This document shows, one piece after another, positions 1-5,710 of a DNA stretch of 6,605 nt; position 1 is the first letter of the stretch; each line of letters begins with the position of its first letter. The notes beneath the pieces were generated by a model, which was not told the origin of the DNA, searched no databases, and saw nothing but the letters and a program-made list of their open reading frames with translations. The stretch is taken from the NCBI GenBank assembly GCA_028064935.1, contig JAPTWT010000260.1:1-6605 (forward strand), given 5' to 3'. This DNA is from Gammaproteobacteria bacterium. Its GTDB lineage: Bacteria; Pseudomonadota; Gammaproteobacteria; Acidiferrobacterales; Acidiferrobacteraceae. A program made the translations under genes and the position numbers.

Positions 1-24
1 GAAGAAGCTTTTCGCTTGTTGCTG
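1..24 (+). repeat. 24-bp direct repeat, copy 1 (inside hsdR)
   Basis: The first 24 bases of the window recur exactly at 1037-1060 inside the next gene. The match runs to 28 of 29 bases if one mismatch is allowed. The copies are read in different frames (RSFSLV here, EEAFRLLL in the second), so shared protein ancestry does not explain the match. The left limit is unknown because the window ends here. Confidence 0.8.
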
Positions 25-455
25 AACAGAGTCTGGACCTGGCGACCGGCGAATCCGTGCCGCTGCGCCCGGTGTCGGAGGCCGGCACCGGGCGCGCGCA
101 GGAGGATGAAAAGCGCCGGCTTGCCGAAATCGTCGAGCGCATGAATGACCTCTTTGCCGGCGATTTGAGCGAAGCCGACATGGTGGGCTATGTCACCACC
201 ATCCAAGGCAAGCTCCTGGAAAACAAAACGCTTGCTGCCCAGGCCGAAAACAACACCAAGGAACAATTTGGCCTTGGCGATTTTGAAAGCGCCCACATGG
301 ACGCCATTCTCGACAGCCAGAACGCGCACAACCGCATCGCCGAGAAACTCCTGAAAGACAAGTCGGCCTTCGCGTCTTTCCAGAAGCTGATGGTGGACAT
401 GGTCTATGATGCGTTTCGTGAGGCGAAGGCAAAGGGCCGGGAGAATCATCCGTGA
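1..455 (+). CDS. hsdR: Type I restriction endonuclease R subunit, C-terminal part (5' end outside window)
   Basis: This is the C-terminal ~150 residues of HsdR, the ATP-dependent translocase and nuclease subunit of a type I restriction-modification complex (R2M2S). The frame is open from base 3, so the gene starts upstream. The GTG at 57 lies inside the family's conserved block and is not a real start. Recognisable family features are the block PVSEAGTGRAQEDEK followed by LAEIVERMNDLF, the acidic GDLSEAD segment, QGKLLENKTLAAQAENNTKEQF, and a final helical stretch with AHNRIAEKLLKD. This is the HsdR C-terminal helical domain that docks on the methyltransferase core; the nuclease and helicase motifs would lie upstream. 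The stop TGA overlaps the GTG of the next gene by 4 nt, so the two are probably translated together. Family recognition is from memory of HsdR sequences and is fairly secure. Confidence 0.85.
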   Translation, partial: RSFSLVAEQSLDLATGESVPLRPVSEAGTGRAQEDEKRRLAEIVERMNDLFAGDLSEADMVGYVTTIQGKLLENKTLAAQAENNTKEQFGLGDFESAHMDAILDSQNAHNRIAEKLLKDKSAFASFQKLMVDMVYDAFREAKAKGRENHP

Positions 456-1174
456 AGGCCGATTGGGTCGAAGCGTTTGGCGTATGGTGTTCGTCGATTG
501 TTGCGTTGTACATTGCCCTGAACGGCTATAAGAGAGAAAGAGCGGAACGCGAGCGTCAAGAGGCAAAATGGGAGCAGCGACGTCACGAGGAGGAGGCGGA
601 GCGACGGCGCATCGACTCGATACTTGGTGTCGCCATCATAGGGCCGCTTTTGGAGGAAGTGCGTAGCGGTCATGAAATCATGGAGAGGGCGCTCAAGTAC
701 ATTAAGGCACGCAACAGGGCAGCCACCGAATTATCCCGTAGAATCTACGGCCTCGAATCGAGTACGGAAAGCACAGAGGACCACTGGGAGGCCGAACCAG
801 TCGAAACATCGTGTACAAATTGGCAACAATTGTTGCCAAATGTCAGTTGGGAGGGAATGCAGACCATTCCCGACAGTGTTTTGCTGCGGATTATTGCAAC
901 GGACACAGAGCCAGTGGCCGATGAGTTTCCGGTACGGGACATCAGGCTTCACTGCAAGAATTACTTCCGCCATATATGCGAAAATGTCAACGCAATAATC
1001 AAGACGCTGTCTAGCGGCCGCGCCCCATTTGCAGACGAAGAAGCTTTTCGCTTGTTGCTGGACAGTGGCGATGGTTCCGGAGATTACATAGACGCCACCC
1101 GCAAAGTCATACGCATGTTAGAGCTGGCGCTAGACCGGCTTGGGAGAAACGCCGCCGAGAAGTTTCCAAAATGA
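452..1174 (+). CDS. Membrane-anchored coiled-coil protein of unknown function, coupled to hsdR
   Basis: I do not recognise this 240-residue protein. It starts at a GTG overlapping the hsdR stop by 4 nt (GTGA), with a GGGAG ribosome site about 8 nt upstream inside hsdR. Residues ~8-24 form one hydrophobic segment (FGVWCSSIVALYIALNGY), likely a membrane anchor. A very charged helix (~27-55, rich in Arg/Glu) follows and is likely coiled coil. The rest is a soluble, mostly helical region with no catalytic motif I can name; it contains a 24-bp repeat shared with hsdR and a 20-bp palindrome. Overlap with hsdR suggests it belongs to the restriction operon as an accessory, for example a membrane-tethered sensor or effector, but that role is inferred. 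Base use is less GC-rich than in hsdR, compatible with separate acquisition. Confidence 0.8.
   Translation: MKADWVEAFGVWCSSIVALYIALNGYKRERAERERQEAKWEQRRHEEEAERRRIDSILGVAIIGPLLEEVRSGHEIMERALKYIKARNRAATELSRRIYGLESSTESTEDHWEAEPVETSCTNWQQLLPNVSWEGMQTIPDSVLLRIIATDTEPVADEFPVRDIRLHCKNYFRHICENVNAIIKTLSSGRAPFADEEAFRLLLDSGDGSGDYIDATRKVIRMLELALDRLGRNAAEKFPK
820..839. repeat. Perfect 20-bp palindrome, no spacer
   Basis: TTGGCAACAA is followed directly by its exact reverse complement TTGTTGCCAA. It lies in the middle of the 240-residue gene and encodes most of NWQQLLPN. Symmetry stops at the flanking A on both sides. The form suits a dimeric protein-binding site better than an RNA hairpin, because there is no loop. 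Confidence 0.75.
1037..1060 (+). repeat. 24-bp direct repeat, copy 2 (inside the membrane-protein gene)
   Basis: This is an exact copy of bases 1-24, in the frame encoding EEAFRLLL (residues 196-203 of the 240-residue protein). The next bases (GACAG against AACAG) extend the similarity by a few positions. See the copy-1 entry for the frame difference. Confidence 0.8.
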
Positions 1175-1318
1175 GAGGCGACCAGGCCGCGCCGTATGTC
1201 ACCAATGACGACAGTAAAGAGAAACGGGCTGTCGGAGAACTCTGGGAGCAAAGACGCTCAGGGACGGGGCGTGGCGCAGCAGATAGAAGGAAAGCTTGCA
1301 GGGACTCCGCGTAACTGA
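1175..1318 (+). pseudogene. Frameshifted remnant of a DEAD/DEAH-helicase restriction protein C-terminus
   Basis: An ATG at 1171 overlaps the stop of the upstream gene (ATGA) and opens a 47-codon frame ending at 1314. It includes YVTNDDSKEKRAVGELWEQR. That block resembles the conserved end of DEAD/DEAH-box restriction helicases, where a segment like NDDSKEKRxVGELW precedes a short beta strand and a final helix with xxQIxxKLAG. The expected final helix is here, but in another frame: from about 1262 the frame reads GRGVAQQIEGKLAGTPRN and stops at 1316-1318. The beta-strand segment between the two halves is missing, so a small deletion with a frameshift seems to have removed it. The family match is from memory. 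The split of two plausible halves over two frames is seen directly. The alternative is a real 47-residue peptide coupled to the upstream gene, which I think less likely. Confidence 0.55.
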
Positions 1319-1352
1319 AGAATAATGCCGAATATTATGGGGTGGAATGACT

Positions 1353-2267
1353 ATGGGCCAGACACTCGGCGTGGAAATACATACGGGCGTTGCCTACGAA
1401 CCAGGAACAGGGTGTTGGCGAGAGGTCTGGCCTACACCTATCGTGTCACTGGCGGCATTTATCACGCCAGAACAGCCGAAGGTTGATGCTCTGCCAAGTC
1501 TATCGGAGGCGGGCCCAAAGACCATCATATTCCGGGAGGACAGTTTTGACGCAACAACGCGCATTCGCCGCGGGCGGTTTTATCAGAGTAACCGAAACAT
1601 AAATAGCACTCGTGTGCGATTTCGTGATGCGACGGAGGCCACCGCATATGTTCATCATTTCTTCATGTACGGGCATAGACCTAACGCAAAGCTCGTGGCT
1701 ATAGGCGTCGAAGACTCCATCTGGCGTATCCTCGGAGCAGAGCGCATCAGCACAGGCGAATGGCTGGTGACGCTCAAGGCGCGCGGTGGCGCGGGGTTGC
1801 TGCCGGAAATAAACGCAGACGCGATTCCTGAGGCTGGAAGGAGCGAGGTCATAAAAGCCGTCAACCGCATGGTTGACGTGGCTCATCGCGAAACACCCGG
1901 CTCTATTGTAGACGTGGCCCGGAACACCGCACCACTTCTGATGACAGTGTATGCCGCTGCGCTGGAGGTGGATGCCAGCAAGCAGCGGGAGGTACGGCAT
2001 AAGGACCTCGGTAAGGTTTGTGCACATTTCGAACACGACTCTCAGCTAAAGCAACAGGAAGTAGCGATTGCCACGGGTCGCATATTGGCTCGCCTACACC
2101 CGCGAAATAAGCCCAACGAACAGCGCCGGTATGACTTGCGCCCCGTCACCGAGGACGATGCCACCTTCGCCGTAAGCGCCATTGGCCTGCTACTGAACGA
2201 ATTCCGGTGGACGCAGGAGACAGCCAGAGTCGCATCGTCTGTTGATGACACAGGCGCGAGCCCCTAG
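1353..2267 (+). CDS. Uncharacterised ~304-residue protein
   Basis: I do not recognise a named family. Two in-frame ATGs compete: at 1347 the purine-rich GGGGTGGA abuts the codon, while at 1353 it lies 6 nt upstream, so 1353 is preferred (304 residues; 306 from 1347). The protein appears soluble. The N-terminal half is beta-rich, with blocks such as KTIIFREDSFD, TRIRRGRFYQ and KLVAIGVEDSIWRILGAERI. From about residue 165 it becomes helical: a segment like PGSIVDVARNTAPLLMTVYA, then KDLGKVCAHFE, then ILARLHPRNKPNEQRRYDLR and ATFAVSAIGLLLNEFRW. The C-terminal pattern (RLHPRxKPxEQ, LRPxxExDA, W) recalls uncharacterised proteobacterial proteins I have seen, but I cannot attach a function. It follows a decayed restriction remnant and precedes a tiny membrane peptide 2 nt after its stop, which suggests a two-gene unit. 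Confidence 0.8.
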   Translation: MGQTLGVEIHTGVAYEPGTGCWREVWPTPIVSLAAFITPEQPKVDALPSLSEAGPKTIIFREDSFDATTRIRRGRFYQSNRNINSTRVRFRDATEATAYVHHFFMYGHRPNAKLVAIGVEDSIWRILGAERISTGEWLVTLKARGGAGLLPEINADAIPEAGRSEVIKAVNRMVDVAHRETPGSIVDVARNTAPLLMTVYAAALEVDASKQREVRHKDLGKVCAHFEHDSQLKQQEVAIATGRILARLHPRNKPNEQRRYDLRPVTEDDATFAVSAIGLLLNEFRWTQETARVASSVDDTGASP

Positions 2268-2269
2268 CC

Positions 2270-2374
2270 GTGTCATTAACACAAACCGTTTGGGTGCCCT
2301 TCGGGGCGGCACTGCTCGGCGGAGTGGCCGGTGCGGGAATAAGCTGGTTGGCCATGGCGTGGAGCAATGTATAG
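2270..2374 (+). CDS. Putative 34-residue single-pass membrane peptide
   Basis: A GTG two bases after the stop of the previous gene opens a 34-codon frame ending at TAG 2372-2374. The peptide reads MSLTQTVWVPFGAALLGG, then VAGAGISWLAMAWSNV. Residues ~8-30 form one hydrophobic helix with small residues at close spacing (GAALLGGVAGAG), a glycine-zipper-like pattern that favours helix packing in membranes. There is no charged residue. The ribosome site is weak (GCGAG upstream), so translation would rely on coupling to termination of the preceding gene. Upstream in the same frame lie two stop codons at 2243 and 2246, so the GTG is the natural start. It could be a small membrane effector or toxin-like partner of the 304-residue protein, or a chance frame. 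Confidence 0.45.
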   Translation: MSLTQTVWVPFGAALLGGVAGAGISWLAMAWSNV

Positions 2375-2376
2375 GT

Positions 2377-2500
2377 CCGTGTAGGGCCGTGTGGCGCCGT
2401 GCATCACCGCACATTACCCCGTGCCGCTCGGCATAGTGATGCGGGGTAATTATTCGCGAGGCCCAAGCGTTCGGGGCACTTCACGGTGCGGAGATGCGGG
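2377..2500. other. Structured non-coding stretch between convergent genes
   Basis: Overlapping inverted repeats fill this gap. GCATCAC (2401-2407) pairs with GTGATGC (2436-2442). ATTACCCCG (2413-2421) pairs with CGGGGTAAT (2442-2450). TGCCG/CGGCA (2422-2426/2429-2433) forms a small hairpin inside both. The first two pairings cross, so an RNA would form either a pseudoknot or two alternative structures. GCATCACCGCAC (2401-2412) also has an 11-of-12 complementary partner at 2486-2497. CCGTG occurs at 2377, 2387 and 2397, exactly 10 nt apart, and again at 2419. No U-run follows the stems, so this is not a standard intrinsic terminator. It could be a bidirectional transcription barrier, a structured small RNA, or protein-binding sites on one face of the helix. 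Confidence 0.55.
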
Positions 2501-2515
2501 CGCCCTGTAGATAGA

Positions 2516-2854
2516 TTAGCCCATGCCTTCACGCGACGCCCATGTGCGCCCGACTTCACGTAGCGCCCATGCTGGCAGGCTATAGTCAGCAATGGGTCGC
2601 CTTCGGCCGGGGACGTGCACCCGTGCCGAAATTATGGGCCAGCCCAGGTTGGCCAATTCATTGATAGCGGCGGCCAAGCGCCAGCCGTGTTGCAGCCAGT
2701 CGGATTGCCGCAAATGCTTGCCTGTCAGCAAGTCAGTAAGAGCGATGCCCGCTAGGCTTTCAGGATTCGGGTAGGCGGCAGTAAAGTGCAGCTCGAACAG
2801 TTCGCCCTGTGCATTGCCCCCGTTTCGGCTGCAAAGGTTTCTGGAGTGTTTCAT
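2516..2854 (-). CDS. Winged-helix DNA-binding protein of mobile-element type
   Basis: This 112-residue protein has a small winged-helix core at ~35-93. The pattern is GIALTDLLTGKHLRQSDW, WRLAAAINELANLGWPI and then a wing VHVPGRRRPIADYSL. That matches small phage and island proteins of the HTH_39 type: a first helix, a 'threshold' Trp, a recognition helix with RLAAxIxELxxxGWPI, and a beta wing ending in a Tyr. A strong GGAGGG site lies 6 nt before the ATG, and this ATG overlaps the stop of the upstream small gene as ATGA, so the pair is translationally coupled. It is the last gene of the leftward block and meets the rightward block across the structured 2375-2515 gap. A role as local transcription regulator or replication/excision helper is inferred; the fold assignment is from motif memory. 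Confidence 0.75.
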   Translation of the reverse strand: MKHSRNLCSRNGGNAQGELFELHFTAAYPNPESLAGIALTDLLTGKHLRQSDWLQHGWRLAAAINELANLGWPIISARVHVPGRRRPIADYSLPAWALREVGRTWASREGMG

Positions 2855-3072
2855 TTTTCACCCTCCCCGTTCAGTAGGGCTCGCAGGCCCGACACGCCCC
2901 GCGTGGGCCGTTCATTGATGCGCGAAGGGCGGATAGGCCCGTTGTGAGGACAGGCCCACTTAGAGAAGGTTTGCAGTTTACGGTTGATTGCGGCGGCGGT
3001 CTTGTCGGTAGGCAAGGTCGCAGGCAAACTGGCTCTAACTAGAAAGTTTGTAGGATTGGGTGAAATAAGCAT
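2851..3072 (-). CDS. Small uncharacterised protein coupled to the winged-helix gene
   Basis: A 73-residue frame from an ATG at 3070-3072, with GGAG 10 nt upstream. Its stop overlaps the next gene's ATG (ATGA). I do not recognise it. It is basic and has no membrane segment; visible blocks are LPTDKTAAAINRKLQTFSKW and RGVSGLRALLNGEGEK. The reading frame continues upstream without a stop through a TTG at 3145-3147 (98 residues) and on to about 3250, including FVHAETFRPAG and LTADYRHAFSASHF. A longer product with a non-ATG start, or an original gene that has lost its 5' part, is therefore possible. The short start is preferred because of its ribosome site. The tight overlap with the winged-helix gene is the best evidence that it is translated. 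Confidence 0.55.
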   Translation of the reverse strand: MLISPNPTNFLVRASLPATLPTDKTAAAINRKLQTFSKWACPHNGPIRPSRINERPTRGVSGLRALLNGEGEK

Positions 3073-3220
3073 CTTTTCAGTGCTCCATGTGCGCCGGCTG
3101 TGGGCGAAGTGTGAAGCGCTGAAGGCGTGCCGATAATCCGCTGTCAACGCTCCAGAATTGCACCCCGCAGGGCGGAATGTCTCGGCGTGGACAAAGATAG
3201 CGCAATGAAAAGACTGGGTT

Positions 3221-3260
3221 TTCCTAGTGGGCTTACTGTCTTCCTTATGGGCTTACTGTC
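3221..3260. repeat. Two tandem 20-bp direct repeats, with a degenerate third
   Basis: TTCCTAGTGGGCTTACTGTC (3221-3240) is followed directly by TTCCTTATGGGCTTACTGTC (3241-3260), 18 of 20 identical. The next 20 bases (3261-3280) keep only part of the pattern (TCCT, TGG, CTA). They lie just downstream of the 560-residue gene on the leftward strand and ~150 nt before the next start. The arrangement recalls iterons or operator repeats, or a simple short duplication. Confidence 0.7.
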
Positions 3261-3272
3261 CTCCTCGTGGCC

Positions 3273-4955
3273 CTAGCTTTTTGGTTTGTCTCGACTTGTC
3301 CGCCACCGCTGAAGGGTCTTTTGAATGGCGGTCAGGCGGTAGTAAGTGCGTTTCGCTTTTCCGTTTATCCAGTAGACGCCGCCAGGTGACGGGTTCGTTT
3401 CGAGCGTTTCCGCTTTGGTGCCAGCATTCGCCCACTTTTGAAGACGGGCCAGTGTTTCACGGTCGGTTGCTGCGCCTCCTTTTTCCTGCTCGATTTCCCA
3501 CGCGGCCTCAACTACGAGCCGGCCTATTGCCGTCCTTGGCGTTTTTCCAGGCGGCCCCTGTGGTCTTGCGGTCACTTGTTGGGACCCCACCTCCCGCCCT
3601 GTCTCGCTGGCGTCAGAGCGCCCTTCCACACGCTTCGCCTCAAGGTCTGGGTGGCCTCGGTTGGTAGTGTCTGCTTCGCCGTGCTCGGCAAGTAGGCGCG
3701 ATTGTGCAAGCTCCGGCCAATGCTTTGCGGCCCATTCCTGCAAATCTGTCGTTGTCACCCCAAGGCGCTGTGTTACAAAATCGTCGCGCATGTCCGGCTC
3801 AATCTCGATAGGAGCGGCCACAGGGTCTAGTGTCCGCATGCGCAACGCCCCCCTTCGTGCGGCATCTAAGAGTGTTTGTTCGAATCTGCGCGAGTGGAAG
3901 CGGGCGCGGGCGGCTTCCTGTTTTCCATTCAATACGGCAAGCTCCAAGGCAAACAGCTCTGCCCATCCACATGGAGACCGAAGCGCAAACTTTTTGCTCG
4001 CGGCGGCGTCCAGCCGTTCTTGAGCGCTGTCGTATTCCTTCACTGTAAAGGCGTCCGGGCTAACAGGGTAGCCTCTGTCCTCGCTGGCGGTGCGCACAGC
4101 TTCTTGCTTCAACACATAAGCCCTAAAGCCTCCGGCGGCTACATGCTCAGCTTCCTGTTCTCTTTGCTTTCTGGCCAACATGGCAATGGTTGGCTCTGGG
4201 AATCGCCACGAGCTGCGCGGCTCGGCGTCCGCCAGCCATGCGTTCAGGTCGTTCCAGTAGGCTTCCTCGTAGAAGTCGCGCACCGTCTCTGACCGATAGC
4301 TAATTTCGCTGCCAGGCGCGTAGACCCTAAGCGCCCCGGATTCCACGGCGGCCATGAGCTTGTCACGCATGACACGCAGCTGTTCGCCTGTATTTTCGGC
4401 AAACGCCTCGGCGGCCTCTCTTAGCGTATAGCGGCCTTTTTCGCGGCGCTCTACGTGCTTGATTACGTCCTCCGCGGACTCGATGCGACCATATTCCACA
4501 GGCACGCGTTGCTTGTTTAGCCAGTCATTCCAGTATTCCAGCCAATAGGGCGTAAAGCCCTTTGATTCGGCCCAGGCCAGCCACTCTACCGGCGTGCGGC
4601 GTTCGTCGATGTCCTCGCCGCTTGCGTACCACCTCAGTGTCATGTAATCGGAAAACATCCGAAAATGGAGCGGATGAGGTTGCGACAGACCAGCCTGCTG
4701 AATCATGCCGTCCGTTGTGCCGTCCAGATAGGCAATTCCGGCTCCAATGAGCCCAACGGGGGTGCCCGTTAGTACATTATTGCTGGAACTAAACCCGGCG
4801 AGTATCAGGAGCGCCTCGTGCCGCGTCCATTTGTCCCGCCGCATGAGCCCCACAGTGGCCTCAGGGGGTGGTGGCACGTCCGGGCTGCGCTTTAGCAGCT
4901 CGATGGCATCAATTTTGTTACCGGGGTTCTCTGGGTCTTCGACGTAACTCGGCAT
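3273..4955 (-). CDS. Large uncharacterised island protein with a duplicated helix-turn-helix-like module
   Basis: This 560-residue soluble protein starts at an ATG with AAGGGA 5-6 nt upstream. It resembles long hypothetical proteins of proteobacterial genomic islands and prophages. Residues ~40-145 contain KWTRHEALLILAGF and TPVEWLAWAESKGFTPYWLE. A helical unit at ~176-246 reads YTLREAAEAFAENTGEQL, then AAVESGALRVY and DLNAWLADAEP. A second, weaker unit at ~330-415 ends the same way (DAARRGALRMRTLDP, then DFVTQRLGVTTTDLQEWAAK, HWP), so the module seems duplicated. A low-complexity linker (~425-475) leads to a C-terminal helical domain (~476-550) rich in Trp and Arg. The repeated unit looks like a MerR/excisionase-type HTH scaffold, so DNA binding is inferred. 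It lies 95 nt after the HEPN-like gene on the same strand. No catalytic motif was seen. Confidence 0.8.
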   Translation of the reverse strand: MPSYVEDPENPGNKIDAIELLKRSPDVPPPPEATVGLMRRDKWTRHEALLILAGFSSSNNVLTGTPVGLIGAGIAYLDGTTDGMIQQAGLSQPHPLHFRMFSDYMTLRWYASGEDIDERRTPVEWLAWAESKGFTPYWLEYWNDWLNKQRVPVEYGRIESAEDVIKHVERREKGRYTLREAAEAFAENTGEQLRVMRDKLMAAVESGALRVYAPGSEISYRSETVRDFYEEAYWNDLNAWLADAEPRSSWRFPEPTIAMLARKQREQEAEHVAAGGFRAYVLKQEAVRTASEDRGYPVSPDAFTVKEYDSAQERLDAAASKKFALRSPCGWAELFALELAVLNGKQEAARARFHSRRFEQTLLDAARRGALRMRTLDPVAAPIEIEPDMRDDFVTQRLGVTTTDLQEWAAKHWPELAQSRLLAEHGEADTTNRGHPDLEAKRVEGRSDASETGREVGSQQVTARPQGPPGKTPRTAIGRLVVEAAWEIEQEKGGAATDRETLARLQKWANAGTKAETLETNPSPGGVYWINGKAKRTYYRLTAIQKTLQRWRTSRDKPKS

Positions 4956-5050
4956 AGCATCCCTTTCTCGTTGTCTCTTACAATACGGAAATCATAGCGG
5001 TTTTTGTGTAAATCTACCTGTCCTCTGTCTAGCCACAACATAACAGTTGC

Positions 5051-5569
5051 CTAGGGTTCCTGTTCCCTGGCCTTTCGTTGAATAACTTGGCCGCCGGGAG
5101 GGTCCGGAAACATACCGGAGACCATGAAAAAGAAGTGGACAGCCTCGTCCATCAATTGGCCAACTTCCGCTATGAGGGCATTTACGTTTCCGACCTCTTG
5201 GCGCCCCGTCGCAAAAACTGGATTACCGTTGACAACCAACATACGGGCCATGCCCAGGGTGTCCCCGAGAGCCTGCCACGCTATTCCGTGAACGACATTA
5301 TGGCGATGTTCTTTGAGGGCCATGAATCGTTTGTGCAAGCTGTGACCATCCGCTTGGATGCGCTCCAAGGCTTTTATGGAGTCAAGCGCTTTTTCAAACA
5401 AATCGAGCTTTCGGCTAAGGCTAACAGGGAATGGCTTTTTGGCATTAATGAGCGGGAAATCGCGCACAAAAATGGCAAGGCACAAGTCCAGGGCGTTTTC
5501 CGCATGCGCCCAACACAAAACAACGGCTCCTATTCTTTGGCATATCGCTGCGTAGTCTTCATCGCTCAC
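5051..5569 (-). CDS. HEPN-like helical protein with R-x4-H motif
   Basis: A 172-residue, mainly helical protein. The motif HRHNVVHG at residues 88-95 gives R89-x4-H94, the R-x4-6-H signature of HEPN domains, many of which are metal-independent RNases in toxin-antitoxin and abortive-infection systems. An early helix with AHAENALDLCLAIF (21-34) and a second with SRKLDLFEKALDSIKAL fit the HEPN four-helix layout. The start is GTG at 5567-5569 with AGGTGA 5 nt before it; the ATG two bases upstream runs straight into TGA. HEPN is known to cover both RNases and non-catalytic versions, so RNase activity is inferred only. No obvious MNT nucleotidyltransferase antitoxin is next to it; the nearest leftward partner is the 560-residue gene. 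A long frame on the opposite strand is judged a shadow. Confidence 0.75.
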   Translation of the reverse strand: MSDEDYAAICQRIGAVVLCWAHAENALDLCLAIFVRDFPLINAKKPFPVSLSRKLDLFEKALDSIKALERIQADGHSLHKRFMALKEHRHNVVHGIAWQALGDTLGMARMLVVNGNPVFATGRQEVGNVNALIAEVGQLMDEAVHFFFMVSGMFPDPPGGQVIQRKAREQEP

Positions 5570-5710
5570 ATTGTCACCTATTGGCTATCGTGCAAGATTG
5601 TAGATATGTCGAAAGTGGGCCTCGGTGGTCTAGCCTCAATGGTGGCTTTGTCTCGCCACACGTAGATGTTTTGTGTCTTCATTAATAAAGAATCTTAATT
5701 GGCCGGCCAT

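Noticed and set aside
57..59. GTG at 57 as an hsdR or small-gene start
   Set aside because: The same frame is open and HsdR-like upstream to base 3, and no ribosome site precedes it.
2242..2436. A 64-codon rightward frame across the end of the 304-residue gene
   Set aside because: Its product is Arg/Cys-rich with no sensible pattern, and the neighbouring frame gives a clean membrane helix instead.
2413..2450. The ATTACCCCG inverted repeat as an intrinsic terminator
   Set aside because: The spacer is 20 nt and no run of U follows on either strand.
3142..3147. TTGACA as a -35 box on the leftward strand
   Set aside because: No -10-like hexamer lies 16-18 nt downstream.
3227..4292. Several rightward frames opposite the 560-residue gene
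   Set aside because: They are short and overlap each other in different frames. Their products are rich in Arg, Ser and Pro as expected of antisense shadows of a GC-rich gene.
4956..5050. Promoter for the 560-residue gene (TTTACA and TATGAT seen on the leftward strand)
   Set aside because: The two hexamers are only 10 nt apart and no correctly spaced partner was found, so no promoter is claimed.
5078..5665. A 195-codon rightward frame opposite the HEPN-like gene
   Set aside because: It starts at TTG without a ribosome site and its product resembles nothing. The opposite strand has a good AGGTGA site, a helical protein and the R-x4-H motif.
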